NCBI GenBank assembly: GCA_036502625.1
Contig: DASXYG010000069.1
Location: 1-64,000, forward strand
Direction: 5' to 3'
DNA length: 64,000 nt
Source: DASXYG01 sp036502625
Lineage (GTDB): Bacteria; Actinomycetota; Actinomycetes; Streptosporangiales; Streptosporangiaceae
The notes under the pieces are model-generated. The model was not told where the DNA came from, ran no database searches, and saw only the letters and a program-made list of their open reading frames with translations. The position numbers were made by a program, and so were the translations under genes. Below are positions 41,337 to 50,546 of the stretch, piece by piece; positions within the stretch are counted from its first letter, which is position 1; every line of letters begins with the position of its first letter.

Positions 41337-42916
41337 GGTCGGCTCCCGGCGGCGAATCCGGCGTCCTCGAGGTGCAGCGTGCCTTCGCTCTGCACCCAGA
41401 CTCCGCGTACGTTCTTCTGCGCCACCGACAGCGGCGACGTGTTGGCGAGCGTCACGATCGGCACGTTCGCGTTGAGCACCCGCTGCGCGTCGGTGAACCC
41501 GCGCGCCCGGTCGCCGCCGCTGGACCGCGACACCGCGGCGGCCGCCTTCTCGTACGCGTCCGGCGCCGTCCAGTTGCATTCGCAGGTGCCGCTGTTGGAG
41601 TACCAGCTCACCGCGTAGTCGGCGGGCGGCGGCGGGAACGACAGGAAGTTCGCGTAGATCAGCCCGGGGTAGCGCTTGCCCTTCGGGAACGCCTTCGCCG
41701 CCCAGGTCGCGACCTCGTTGCTGCGGATCTGGAGGTTGATGCCGATCTTCTCGAGGTCCTGCTGGAGGATCTGGCCCATCGTGGTCCACTCCAGGTTCGC
41801 GCCCGCCGTGGTCCAGAACGTCAGCGTGCTGCCCTTCCTGACGCCCGCCTCGGCGAACAGGCTCTTGGCCTTGGCCAGGTCGAAGGTGTGGTGCGGGAGG
41901 CCCTTGTCGTAGTACGGGCCGGTGGGGTTGACCGGCTGGTCGGTGTCGTTGACGACGGCCTTGCCCGCGTACGCGGCCTGGTTCATCGCGGCGCGGTCGG
42001 CCGCGTACGACAGCGCCAGCCGCGCCTTGGGGTTGTCGAACGGCTTGGATTTCGTGTCCAGCTCCCAGACCGCGACCCCGGCGGGCTGCGGCGCGCCGAG
42101 CAGCGTACGGCCCACGGCCAGGTAGCTTGCGGTGTCCGGGGCCAGCTCGGTGAGGGTGTCAAGCTCGCCGGACAGGAACGCGCTCTGCGCCGCGGTGGCG
42201 TCGGCGTACCGCTGGATCTCGATGCGGTCGAACCGCGGGCGCGGGCCCCAGAAGCGGTCGTTGCGGACCACGGTGACCGACTGGTTCGGCACGAACCGGG
42301 CCAGCTTGTACGGGCCGGTGCCGTTGGCGGTGCGGTTCACGTCCTTGATGTGGTCGACGTCGGTCATCTTGATGTCCACCAGGCCGTTGGGGAGCTGCGG
42401 GTTCGGCGTCTTGAGGTCGATGTCGAGCGTGGTCGGGCCGGCCGCGCGGACCTTGTCGATCATGCTGATCTTGACGGCGGCCTGCGCGGCGGTCTTCGGG
42501 TCGAGCACCCGCCGGATGTTCTTCACCGCGTCGTCGGCGGTGAACGGCTTTCCGTTGTGGAACCGGACGCCGGGGCGCAGGTGGAACGTCCAGTGCCGGT
42601 AGTCCGCCGAGGCCGTCCACGACGTCGCGAGGTCCGGGCGTACGGACATGTCCGGCGCGTACTTCGTCAGGCCGTTCCACAGCAGCGTCTGCAATTGCGT
42701 CTGGGAACTGCTCGCGATGGTGTTCGGATCGAGCTGGGTGATGCCCTGCGACTGGCCGAAATGCAGGGTCCCACCGGTGCGCATGGGACCGGTCATCGTC
42801 GCGCCTGCCTTGCGCACGGTGGCCGCGGGGCCGCGCCCGGCGCCGCAGCCGGCCAGCGCGAGCGCGCCGGCGACCAGGGCGGCGACCGGCCACATACGGG
42901 AACGCGGGATTCTCAC
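41333..42916 (-). CDS. Peptide/opine ABC substrate-binding lipoprotein (DppA-like, SBP family 5)
   Basis: About 527 residues. Signal peptide with lipobox LAGC (~25), then the SBP_bac_5 landmarks LLWNGLTKYAPDMSVRPDLATSW, FHLRPGVRFHNGKPFTADD and YDKGLPHHTFDLAKAKSLFAEAG. GTG 42916 is preferred because AGGTGGAG lies 5 bases upstream; GTG 42925 is also in frame. First gene of a 12-gene operon running to 30909. A palindrome shared with the 50.5-kb operon lies just upstream. Confidence 0.88.
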   Translation of the reverse strand: MRIPRSRMWPVAALVAGALALAGCGAGRGPAATVRKAGATMTGPMRTGGTLHFGQSQGITQLDPNTIASSSQTQLQTLLWNGLTKYAPDMSVRPDLATSWTASADYRHWTFHLRPGVRFHNGKPFTADDAVKNIRRVLDPKTAAQAAVKISMIDKVRAAGPTTLDIDLKTPNPQLPNGLVDIKMTDVDHIKDVNRTANGTGPYKLARFVPNQSVTVVRNDRFWGPRPRFDRIEIQRYADATAAQSAFLSGELDTLTELAPDTASYLAVGRTLLGAPQPAGVAVWELDTKSKPFDNPKARLALSYAADRAAMNQAAYAGKAVVNDTDQPVNPTGPYYDKGLPHHTFDLAKAKSLFAEAGVRKGSTLTFWTTAGANLEWTTMGQILQQDLEKIGINLQIRSNEVATWAAKAFPKGKRYPGLIYANFLSFPPPPADYAVSWYSNSGTCECNWTAPDAYEKAAAAVSRSSGGDRARGFTDAQRVLNANVPIVTLANTSPLSVAQKNVRGVWVQSEGTLHLEDAGFAAGSRP

Positions 42917-42927
42917 TGGCTCCACCT

Positions 42928-42947
42928 ATCTTCCGTATTTCGAAGAT
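42928..42947. promoter_or_regulatory. Putative IclR operator before the ABC operon
   Basis: ATCTTCCGTATTTCGAAGAT is a 20-bp near-palindrome with the centre TATT. It matches the perfect palindrome at 50547-50566 at 17 of 20 positions. It sits 12 bases before the lipoprotein start in an AT-rich spacer downstream of an IclR gene. Confidence 0.6.
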
Positions 42948-43033
42948 AGAATTCGAATTTGAAAAATACTATTCTGGCGATCACGAAGTGACAAGGCGCG
43001 GAGTGGTAATTCCGTGCGCCGGACGGGCCGGGG

Positions 43034-43867
43034 CTAGACGCCGTACGGAAGCTGGACGGTGCCGGCCCGCAGCTCGCGGCCCAGCGCCTGCGCCTGCGCG
43101 ACGACCTGCTCACCGACCGTGTCGAACCCGGCGGTGCGCATCTGCTCGGCGGAACCGGTGACCCCGATCGACCCGGCGACCGCGCCGTCGGCGTCGAAGA
43201 ACGGCGCGGCGACGCAGGCGATGCCCGGGTCCTCCTCTTCGTCCTCGGTGGCGTAGCCGCGGTCGCGGACCTCGGCCAGCTCGGCGCGCAGCGCGGCACC
43301 GCGTACGGGATGGGCGTTCGGCCCACGGCCCACCGCGGCCTTCTTGATCAGCGGGTCGAGCGTGTCGTCGGGCAGGTGCGCGGCGATGGCGCGGCCCAGC
43401 GCGGTCAGGTTGAACGGGGAGGCCTTGCCCGGGTACGTGTCGAACTGCAGCATGCCCGGCGCGGCCACCTTCGCGACGTAGATGACCTCGCCGCCCTCGA
43501 GGACGCCGACGTGCGCGGGCACGCCGATCGCGTCGACCAGCCGTTTCAGGAACGGCTGCGCGGTGCGCATCAGGTCGACCTTCTTCACGAGCTGCGCGGC
43601 CAGGCCGTTCAGCCGCAGCGTGGGCCGCCAGAAATGGCTGCGCCCGATGACCCGCCGCGCGGCGTAACCGCGCATCTCCAGCGTGCGGGTGATGGACGCG
43701 CATGTCGCCAGCGGAATGCCGGTGACCTGCGCGAGCGTCGTCAGCGTCATCGGCTCGTCGGCCGCCACCAGCGTTTCGAGCACGGTCAGCGCCCGATCCA
43801 CCGCGGGCGACGGCGCCTTGCCGTCACCGTTCGAACCGGCCATGCCGCCCCTCATCTCCGCGCACAC
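43034..43867 (-). CDS. IclR-family transcriptional regulator
   Basis: 277 residues: winged HTH at ~22-80 (LTTLAQVTGIPLATCASITRTLEMRGY) and an IclR effector domain (LTALGRAIAAHLP, RGYATEDEEEDPGIACVAAPFFD). Start codon is uncertain: several Met codons occur in the first 10 residues. Last gene of the DHDPS-RidA-IclR operon (13-base spacing). It is the best candidate to bind the related palindromes at 42.9 and 50.5 kb. Confidence 0.85.
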   Translation of the reverse strand: MCAEMRGGMAGSNGDGKAPSPAVDRALTVLETLVAADEPMTLTTLAQVTGIPLATCASITRTLEMRGYAARRVIGRSHFWRPTLRLNGLAAQLVKKVDLMRTAQPFLKRLVDAIGVPAHVGVLEGGEVIYVAKVAAPGMLQFDTYPGKASPFNLTALGRAIAAHLPDDTLDPLIKKAAVGRGPNAHPVRGAALRAELAEVRDRGYATEDEEEDPGIACVAAPFFDADGAVAGSIGVTGSAEQMRTAGFDTVGEQVVAQAQALGRELRAGTVQLPYGV

Positions 43868-43880
43868 TTCCGCCCTGACC

Positions 43881-44279
43881 CTATTCGGCCGCGCGCGCCC
43901 GCGGGCGGTACGCGACCACGTCGATCTCCACGAGGATGCCGCCCAGGTTCGAGCCCGCCGTGGTCCGCACCGGGTACGGCGGGGTGAAGAACTCCCCGTA
44001 CGCGGTGTCGAACGCGGCCCAGTCGCGCTCGCCGTCCTGGAGGTGCGCGGTCACCTTGACGACGTCCGCGAGCGACGCGCCCGCCTCGGCCAGGATCGCC
44101 GACAGGTTGCGCAGCACCTGCCGGGTCTGCTCGCCGGCCTCCGTACCGACGACCTCCTTGGTCGCGGGGTCGAGCGGGCCGAGGCCCGCCGTGTAGACGT
44201 GGTCGCCGGCGACGACGCCCTGCGCGTACGCGCCGCGCGGCGACGGCGCCTCCGCCGTACTGAGCTGGATGCGGCCCAT
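43881..44279 (-). CDS. RidA/YjgF-family enamine/imine deaminase
   Basis: 132 residues. Conserved YAQGVVAGDHVYTAGLGPLDP, ADVVKVTAHL and the active-site Arg and Glu in PVRTTAG..GILVEIDVVAY. RidA proteins hydrolyse reactive enamines/imines, often products of PLP enzymes, and catabolic members deaminate specific intermediates. Start ATG with GGAGGAACC upstream. Operon with DHDPS-family enzyme and IclR. Confidence 0.88.
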   Translation of the reverse strand: MGRIQLSTAEAPSPRGAYAQGVVAGDHVYTAGLGPLDPATKEVVGTEAGEQTRQVLRNLSAILAEAGASLADVVKVTAHLQDGERDWAAFDTAYGEFFTPPYPVRTTAGSNLGGILVEIDVVAYRPRARAAE

Positions 44280-44293
44280 GGTTCCTCCGGTGG

Positions 44294-45235
44294 TCAGGAC
44301 AGGTCGGGCAGGCGGTCTTTGAACTCGGTGAGGAAGCGGTCGACCATCGCGACCTCCTCGGCGTCCAGGTGGTGCGCGGGTGCGCGGCAGTACGCGCTGC
44401 CGATGAGGCCGCGGCGCTGGGAGATCAGCTTCTCGGCAGCGACGATCAGCTCCGAGCCGAGCATCCAGTACGAGATGTACGGCAGGAACGCGCGGTGCAG
44501 GTCGAACGCGGCGTCCTGGTCGCCGGCCGCGTACAGGTCCCACACGTCGACGTACAGCTCGGTGAACGAGCAGCCGGGCTGCACGCCGACGGCGCCGCGG
44601 CGCAGCGCGTCCGGGAGCTGCACCCCGGCGTAGCCGACCATCGCGGGCAGCAGCGGGCGCTGGCGGCCCAGGTCGGCGATGAACGGGCCGGGCGGCGTCG
44701 ACTCGACCTTCACCATGCGCACGTTCGGGCGCTCGGCGGCGATCGCGGCGATCGCGGACGCGTCGAGCGCGGTGCCGGTCTGCTCCGGGGCGTACTGCAC
44801 CACGATCGGGGTGTCCGGCACGGCGGCGGCCACCGCCTTGACGTGCTCGTGGACGTCCCGCGCCGAGGGGGTGAGCTGGTACGGGGGGAGCAGGTTGACC
44901 GCGTCCGCGCCCTGGTCCACGAGCCGGCGCGCGTGGTCCGCGGCGAGCCGGGTCGCGTGGTCCTGCACGGCCACCACGGCGGCCACGTCCGTACGGTCGC
45001 GGGTCCGTCCGAGCAGGATCGCGTTCAGCCGCCCGCGCTCGTCCCCGGTGAGCTTGAGGAACTCCGAGGCGTAGCCAGGGAACATCACGCTGCTCACCCC
45101 GCACCCGAGCACGTAATCCACCACCCGCCCAAACCCGGGTTCGTCAAGCCCCCCATCCGCATAAAACGGCACCTCCAACACCGGAGACACCCCCCGAATA
45201 AGCCCATCAGCCCCGCCACCCACCGTGTACGTCAC
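44294..45235 (-). CDS. DHDPS-family lyase/aldolase
   Basis: 313 residues; Schiff-base Lys176 (MVKVEST), substrate loop FPGYASEFLKLTGDER and LLPPYQL. The proton-relay Tyr site reads VQYAPEQTG: Gln occupies the Tyr position, with a Tyr one residue later. The first DHDPS-like protein of the window (14.4-15.3 kb) also has Gln there, so both may belong to one catabolic subgroup. GTG 45235 starts the frame. First gene of the DHDPS-RidA-IclR operon. Confidence 0.8.
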   Translation of the reverse strand: MTYTVGGGADGLIRGVSPVLEVPFYADGGLDEPGFGRVVDYVLGCGVSSVMFPGYASEFLKLTGDERGRLNAILLGRTRDRTDVAAVVAVQDHATRLAADHARRLVDQGADAVNLLPPYQLTPSARDVHEHVKAVAAAVPDTPIVVQYAPEQTGTALDASAIAAIAAERPNVRMVKVESTPPGPFIADLGRQRPLLPAMVGYAGVQLPDALRRGAVGVQPGCSFTELYVDVWDLYAAGDQDAAFDLHRAFLPYISYWMLGSELIVAAEKLISQRRGLIGSAYCRAPAHHLDAEEVAMVDRFLTEFKDRLPDLS

Positions 45236-45279
45236 ATGCCCTGCCTTTCCGCGTCGACCTCGTCGCACCGTCCGTACCT

Positions 45280-46290
45280 CACTGAACCGTCCTCTCCCTG
45301 GCCCCCGCGCTGACGCCCAACGAAGCGACGCGGGAGAAACCCCCCTCGTCCCCCGCACTCAGGGCCGGGGACTGAGGAGAGGGGGAATGCCCCCCACCCC
45401 CCGCACCCAGGCCGGAGGCGGAACGCCCCCCGCCCCCGGCGTCACGGACCCCGGCCGCCGCGCTGAGGTCTGGGGATGGGAGATGTCGCAGCTCTCCCCC
45501 ACCCCCGCGCTGAGGCCAGCGGAAGTGCGAGGCGCGGAGCGCCCCCAAACCCCCGCCCCGAGCCCGGCGGCAGCCCGCGGGGCGAAATCCCCTCCTCCCC
45601 CTGCGCCCAGGGAAGCGCGCCCGCTCCCCACACCCAGACCAGAGGCGGAACGCCCCCGTCCCCCGTGCCCGCGCCGTGGACCTCGGCTCCTGCGCTGACG
45701 CCCGGCGAAGGGAGGCGGGAGGAACCCCCCTCGCCCCCGGTGTCACGGACCCCCACCCCCGCGCTGAGAGCTGGGCACGGGGGAAGGGGGTCGTGCTCCC
45801 GCCTTCCCGCGCTGAGGCCGGAGGAAGCGCGAGGCGCGGAGCGCCCCCAAACCCCCGCTCCGAGCCCCGGGGAAGCGAGAGGGGCGAAGTACTCCGCAGG
45901 CCCCGCCCCGAGGCCAGGAAGAAGGGAATGGATGGAGAACTCCCCGTACCCCGCGGCGGACGTGGACGGAGGGGCGGCGTTCACGCGGACCCCCATCGCG
46001 TGGTTGGTCCCGGGGAAGGGCGGAGCGCTTCCCAGCCCCCACCCCGAGATCAGAGGGAAAAGGAGGGGCAGCCCCCACCCCAGAACGGGGAAGGGCGGAG
46101 GGCTCTCTGGACCCCGCGCTGGGAGGGGTGGCTGTCATGCGGGCCGCATCGCGTGGTTGGCCCAGGGGAGGGGAAGGGCACTCCCCAGCCCCCACCCCAG
46201 GAAGGGTGCGGATGGAGGGCTCTCTGGATCCCGCGCTGGGAGGGGCGGCGTTCACGCGGGCCCCAGCGTGTGGCTTGTCCAGGGGAGGGG
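45280..46290. repeat. 1-kb G+C-rich degenerate repeat block
   Basis: Two families are visible. A ~59-bp unit (GCGCTGAGGCC..GAAGCGCGAGGCGCGGAGCG..) occurs at 45507-45565 and 45809-45867. A larger unit starting GGGGCGGCGTTCACGCGG and including ATCGCGTGGTTGG starts at 45971, 46125 and 46242. The last copy forms the 3' end of the HisD-family gene. Many spurious ORFs with SAG/NAAPPSAG-type text run through it; none looks like a real protein. Confidence 0.75.
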
Positions 46291-47568
46291 GGTGCCGGTT
46301 TGGGATGCGGCTCGGATGTCGCCGCTGCGGGCGTGGCCTTCGAAGAGTTCTACCCGGGCGGCTCGGCCGCAGAGCTCGCCTAGCCGCGCGCTGGTCGACG
46401 GGTTGGTTACCTCTTGGTACGTGACGGTCTTGAGGTATTTGCCGACCCAGAGGCCTCCCGTGTAGCGGGCGGCGCCGCGGGTTGGGAGGACGTGGTTGGT
46501 GCCGATGACCTTGTCGCCGTACGAGACGCACGTGCCCGCGCCCAGGAACAGGGCGCCGTAGTCGCGCATCTTCGCAAGCGCCTCGCGCGGCTCGGCGGTG
46601 AGGATCTGGACGTGCTCCGAGGCGAAGCGGTCGGCCAGGGCGAACGCCGCGTCGAGGTCGGCCACCACGTGCACCTGGCCGTGGTCGCGCCAGGCCGGGC
46701 CGGCCATGTCGGCGGTCGGCATGCCGGGCAGCAGCTCCTCGATGTGCGCGAGCACCTCCGTACCGAGCTCCGCGCTCGTGGTGACCAGTACGGCGGGCGA
46801 GTCGGGGCCGTGCTCGGCCTGGGACAGCAGGTCCACGGCCACGGTGAACGGGTCGGCGGTCGCGTCCGCCACGATCAGGATCTCCGTGGGCCCGGCGAAC
46901 AGGTCGATGCCGACCTCACCGAAGAGCTGCCGCTTCGCCTCGGCGACGTACGCGTTGCCCGGCCCGGCCAGCATGTCGACCCGCCCGATGCTCTCCGTAC
47001 CGACCGCCATCGCGGCCACCGCCTGCACCCCGCCCAGCAGGAGGATCTCGTCCGCCCCCGCCAGGTGCATCGCCGCGACCGTCGCCGCCGGGATCTCCCC
47101 GCGGATCGGCGGCGTGCACGCGGTCACCCGCGCCACCCCGGCCACCTTGGCGGTCACGATCGTCATGTGCGCGGACGCGGTCAGCGGGTACCGCCCGCCC
47201 GGAACGTACGCCCCGGCCGCCGCGACCGGGATGTTCCTCTGCCCGAGCCGTACGCCCGGCAGCGTCTCCACCTCGAAGTCGGTCAGCGACGCACGCTGGT
47301 GCCCGGCGAACGTACGGACCTGGTCCTGCACGAAGCGGATGTCGTCGAGCACCTGGGCGGGCACCCCGTCGACGATCCGCGCGACCTCCTCCTCCGACAG
47401 CCGGAACGCCGCGGGCGACCAGGTGTCGAACCGCTCCGAGTACGCGCGCACCGCCGCGTCGCCGCGCTCCCGGATGTCGGCGATGATCGCCGCGACCCGC
47501 TCCCGCAGGCCGTCGTCTCCGCGCCCGGCGCCCGCCGCGGCCGGCGCCGGCCCCTTCAGCGTGGTCAT
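46252..47568 (-). CDS. hisD: Histidinol dehydrogenase family, probably catabolic (HpsN-like)
   Basis: 438 residues with HisD motifs PVAAAGAYVPGGRYPL, AGPGNAYVAEAKRQLFG, LFAGPTEILIVAD, QAEHGPDSP (zinc/base region) and GTNHVLPTRGAARYTGGLWV. YGDKVIGTNH and the GLWVGKYLKTVTYQ segment are, from memory, closer to sulfopropanediol 3-dehydrogenase (HpsN) than to biosynthetic HisD; no other his genes are nearby. The last ~12 residues come from a repeat copy. Overlaps the upstream gene by 4 bases. An NAD-dependent alcohol-to-acid oxidation is likely. Confidence 0.82.
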   Translation of the reverse strand: MTTLKGPAPAAAGAGRGDDGLRERVAAIIADIRERGDAAVRAYSERFDTWSPAAFRLSEEEVARIVDGVPAQVLDDIRFVQDQVRTFAGHQRASLTDFEVETLPGVRLGQRNIPVAAAGAYVPGGRYPLTASAHMTIVTAKVAGVARVTACTPPIRGEIPAATVAAMHLAGADEILLLGGVQAVAAMAVGTESIGRVDMLAGPGNAYVAEAKRQLFGEVGIDLFAGPTEILIVADATADPFTVAVDLLSQAEHGPDSPAVLVTTSAELGTEVLAHIEELLPGMPTADMAGPAWRDHGQVHVVADLDAAFALADRFASEHVQILTAEPREALAKMRDYGALFLGAGTCVSYGDKVIGTNHVLPTRGAARYTGGLWVGKYLKTVTYQEVTNPSTSARLGELCGRAARVELFEGHARSGDIRAASQTGTPLPWTSHTLGPA

Positions 47569-49166
47569 GACTCACTCTCTTTCGTGTCCGGGGTCAGGAA
47601 TCGGTCGAGGACGTTCCGGGTCACCGCGGCCACCGCGTCGTCCACCGGCACGGACGTGGACCACGTGATGGACCCGGCCGCGAACACCTCGCCGCCGCTC
47701 GCGGTGGTGAGGTGGACGAGCTCGGCGCCGCCGTCACCCGCGTTGGTGCCGCGCGCCAGGACGGCCGCGCCCTCGGGGGTGTGCGCGCCGGTCTTGTCGG
47801 TCTCGTGGCCGGACGCGCCGCCGGAGCACCGTTCGTGCAGCCCGGCCGCGCCGAACACGTCGCCGTGGGCGAGCCCGGTGCCGGCGAACGCCCAGTGCCC
47901 GGCGTCGGCCACCCGGTACGGCGCGGCCGTCATCGCGCCCGCGCTGGTGAACACCACGCCGAGCAGCGCGCTGGTCGGCCGGTGGCTGCGCGCCATGCGG
48001 CTCTCGTACGGGCCGTCCTCCACGGCCTCGGTCCGGAACCGCAGCCCGCCGTCCGCGGTGAACTCCACCTCGCAGTCGGCGCCGTTGCCGCCCAGGTAGG
48101 CCAGCTTGCCGCCGCGCTCGTGCACCCACGTCCACACCCGGTCGTACATCTCCCGCGACCAGTACTCCGGGTGGGTGTTCAGCACCAGCACCCGGTACGC
48201 GTCGAGGTCCAGCGTGCCGTCGTGCAGGTGGGCGTCGGCGTACAGGTCGTGGCCGTAGCCGTTGCGCTCCAGCCAACTGATCAGCCGCCACTCCGCGGAC
48301 GCGAGGTGGCACGGCTGCCGGCCGCGCACCGGGTCCAGCGGCCCCTCGTCCGGGCCGATCTGGTTCAGCGGCTCCGGCCGGTCGAAGGACAGCGGCGGGT
48401 ACGCGTCGTCGGGGAACTGGTGCTCGCTGAACGACGACTCCTGGTAGCGGCGCATCTCCATGCGCGGCACCAGCACCGGCTCGTCCGGCAGCCCGGCCGC
48501 GTTGACGTAGTTGCTGCGCCCGCCGAAGTTGTTGTACGCGTTCCAGGTGTTCGTCGAGGCCAGTACGGCGATGCGGGCACGCGGCGCGCGCGGGGCGACC
48601 ACCCACGGGAACGAGAAGTGCGCGCCTGACTCGCCCTCGGCGTGGAAGTAGTAGAGCCCGCCGCGTTCGGGCGCGGTGACGAACTGCTTGTGGTTCGGGT
48701 CGACGTAGCCGTGCTCGTTCCAGTGCACGCCGCCGCGCGTGTAGTCGCCGTCCGGGGTGACCTGCGCGGTCGCGCGCGGCGCGTGCTCGTCGAACCAGCC
48801 GACGATCCGCTCGCCGCCCACGTCCGCGCCGTAGCGGCGCAGGCTCAGCCGGTACGGCTCGGGGCTGTGGATGCGGAACTCGGCGGTGCCGCCGGAGACC
48901 GTCCACTTGGGCCACACGTAGCCGTAGATCCGGTCGGACAGCAGCCGGAACCGCCGTACGCCGTCGCCGAGTTCGGCGGTGACGTGCTTCGCGCCGTAGC
49001 CGTCCTTGGCCAGCGTCACCCGGTAGCGGCCCGACGGCACGTCGAGCCGCACCGCGCCGGACGCGCTGGACCTGGTCACCCAGGCGTTCGTACGGTCGGC
49101 GACCTCGACGTCCACGTCCGCGAGCGCCAGGTCGCGCTCGTCGCTGACGTAGCCGATCAGCCCCAT
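47565..49166 (-). CDS. N,N-dimethylformamidase large-subunit-like protein
   Basis: 533 residues. Residues 1-75 form a carboxypeptidase-regulatory/PEGA-like beta domain (ASGAVRLDVPSGRYRVTLAKDGY). The remainder resembles DMFase beta subunits: ASTNTWNAYNNFGGRSNYVN, PLSFDRPEPLN, LASAEWRLISWLERNGY, LVLNTHPEYWS and YLGGNGADCEV. DMFase cleaves N,N-dimethylformamide with an iron site; related proteins may act on other amides. Starts 1 base after the transporter stop, and ends overlapping HisD. No small-subunit gene seen. Confidence 0.78.
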   Translation of the reverse strand: MGLIGYVSDERDLALADVDVEVADRTNAWVTRSSASGAVRLDVPSGRYRVTLAKDGYGAKHVTAELGDGVRRFRLLSDRIYGYVWPKWTVSGGTAEFRIHSPEPYRLSLRRYGADVGGERIVGWFDEHAPRATAQVTPDGDYTRGGVHWNEHGYVDPNHKQFVTAPERGGLYYFHAEGESGAHFSFPWVVAPRAPRARIAVLASTNTWNAYNNFGGRSNYVNAAGLPDEPVLVPRMEMRRYQESSFSEHQFPDDAYPPLSFDRPEPLNQIGPDEGPLDPVRGRQPCHLASAEWRLISWLERNGYGHDLYADAHLHDGTLDLDAYRVLVLNTHPEYWSREMYDRVWTWVHERGGKLAYLGGNGADCEVEFTADGGLRFRTEAVEDGPYESRMARSHRPTSALLGVVFTSAGAMTAAPYRVADAGHWAFAGTGLAHGDVFGAAGLHERCSGGASGHETDKTGAHTPEGAAVLARGTNAGDGGAELVHLTTASGGEVFAAGSITWSTSVPVDDAVAAVTRNVLDRFLTPDTKESES

Positions 49167-49167
49167 C

Positions 49168-50490
49168 TCATCCCCCCGTCTCGACGGCCGCGCGCCGGTC
49201 CGCGCGCAGCGAGCGCCCCGCGCTCTCCGGCACCGCGATGATGGCCGCCGCGCTGAGCGCGCATCCCGCGATGACGTACAGGCTCACGCCCCACGACGCG
49301 CCGCCCGCCGCGGCCGTCAGCGCGCTGGCGATCATCGGCGCGAACCCGCCCGCGAGCACCGCGGTGAGCTGGTAGCCGAGGCCGACGCCGGTGGAGCGGG
49401 CGAACGTCGCGAACATCTCCGAGAGGATCGTCTGCGACAGCGCGGACATGGCGATCACGCAGACCGCGAAGCCGAGCGTCATGCCCAGGTAGACCAGCAC
49501 GGGCTTGCCGGACGCGAACATCCCGAAGATCGGGAAGATCAGGACGGCCAGGCCGGCGCAGCCGCCGAGGAACACCGGCTTGCGGCCGACCCGGTCCGAC
49601 AGCAGCCCCCACGTCGGCGCCAGCACGATCTGCACACCGGACGCGATCATGGTGGCGGTCAGCGCCAGGGACGCGGGCGACCCGCGGTCCTCCAGGTACG
49701 CCGGGCCGTACACGGTCAGCACGTAGCCGCCGATGCTGTTCGCGAACCCGAACAGCACGCCGAGGACCAGCGCGCGCGGCTGCCGCAGCACCTCCATCAG
49801 CGGTGTGCGGCGCGTGCCGGTGTCCGCCGCGCGGTCGGCGGTGAAGACCGGCGTCTCCGGCACGCGCGACCTGATGACCAGTCCGGCGAGCAGCAGCACC
49901 AGGCTCAGCCAGAACGGCACCCGCCAGCCCCAGCTCAGGAACTGCTCCTCCGGCAGCGACGACACGAGGCTCATCAGCCCGGAGGAGATGAACAGCGCGA
50001 CGCCGGACCCGCTGAGCAGCAGCGCGCCGAACAGGCCGCGCCGGTCCGGCCGCGCGTGCTCGACGGCCAGCGCGGTGGCGCCGCCCATCTCGCCGCCCGT
50101 GGAGAACCCCTGCACCAGCCGCAGGACGACCAGCAGGATCGGCGCGGCCACGCCGATGCTCCGGTAGCCGGGCAGCAGCCCGATGAGCAGCGTCGCCGCG
50201 CCCATCATCACGATGGTGATGACCAGGGCCTTCTGCCGTCCGACCCGGTCCGCGACGTGGCCGAGCACGATGCCGCCGATCGGCCGCAGCAGGAACCCCA
50301 CCGCGAACGTCGCGAACGAGGCGAGCTGCCCGGCCAGCGGGCTGGACTCGGGGAAGAACAGCTTCGGGAACACCACCGCCGAGGCCAGGCCGAACAGGTA
50401 GTAGTCGTAGTACTCGAGCAGCGTGCCCACGGCCGCCGCCAGCGCCGCCTTCCGGCGCACCTGCCGTACCGCGTCCGGTCCAGTACCCAC
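49168..50490 (-). CDS. MHS-family MFS transporter
   Basis: 440 residues, 12 helices, TLLEYYDYYLFGLASAVVF in helix 1 and GHVADRVGRQKALV in loop 2-3. GTG 50490 with AGAAGAGG six bases upstream is preferred to an upstream TTG. First gene of the transporter-DMFase-like-HisD operon. A perfect 20-bp palindrome lies 57 bases upstream, close to that of the ABC operon, suggesting co-regulation. Confidence 0.86.
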   Translation of the reverse strand: MGTGPDAVRQVRRKAALAAAVGTLLEYYDYYLFGLASAVVFPKLFFPESSPLAGQLASFATFAVGFLLRPIGGIVLGHVADRVGRQKALVITIVMMGAATLLIGLLPGYRSIGVAAPILLVVLRLVQGFSTGGEMGGATALAVEHARPDRRGLFGALLLSGSGVALFISSGLMSLVSSLPEEQFLSWGWRVPFWLSLVLLLAGLVIRSRVPETPVFTADRAADTGTRRTPLMEVLRQPRALVLGVLFGFANSIGGYVLTVYGPAYLEDRGSPASLALTATMIASGVQIVLAPTWGLLSDRVGRKPVFLGGCAGLAVLIFPIFGMFASGKPVLVYLGMTLGFAVCVIAMSALSQTILSEMFATFARSTGVGLGYQLTAVLAGGFAPMIASALTAAAGGASWGVSLYVIAGCALSAAAIIAVPESAGRSLRADRRAAVETGG

Positions 50491-50546
50491 GATGCCTCTT
50501 CTCAGGACGTGTCCCAACCCCCGACCAGGATGTCCGGCATTCAGCT

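Noticed and set aside
45442..46465. Several long ORFs through the G+C-rich block
   Set aside because: They follow the DNA repeat periodicity in many frames on both strands, lack Shine-Dalgarno sequences and have no conserved motifs.
46252..47568. Histidine biosynthesis role for the HisD-family gene
   Set aside because: No other his genes are near, the gene is coupled to an amidase-like gene and transporter, and key segments look like HpsN-type catabolic enzymes.
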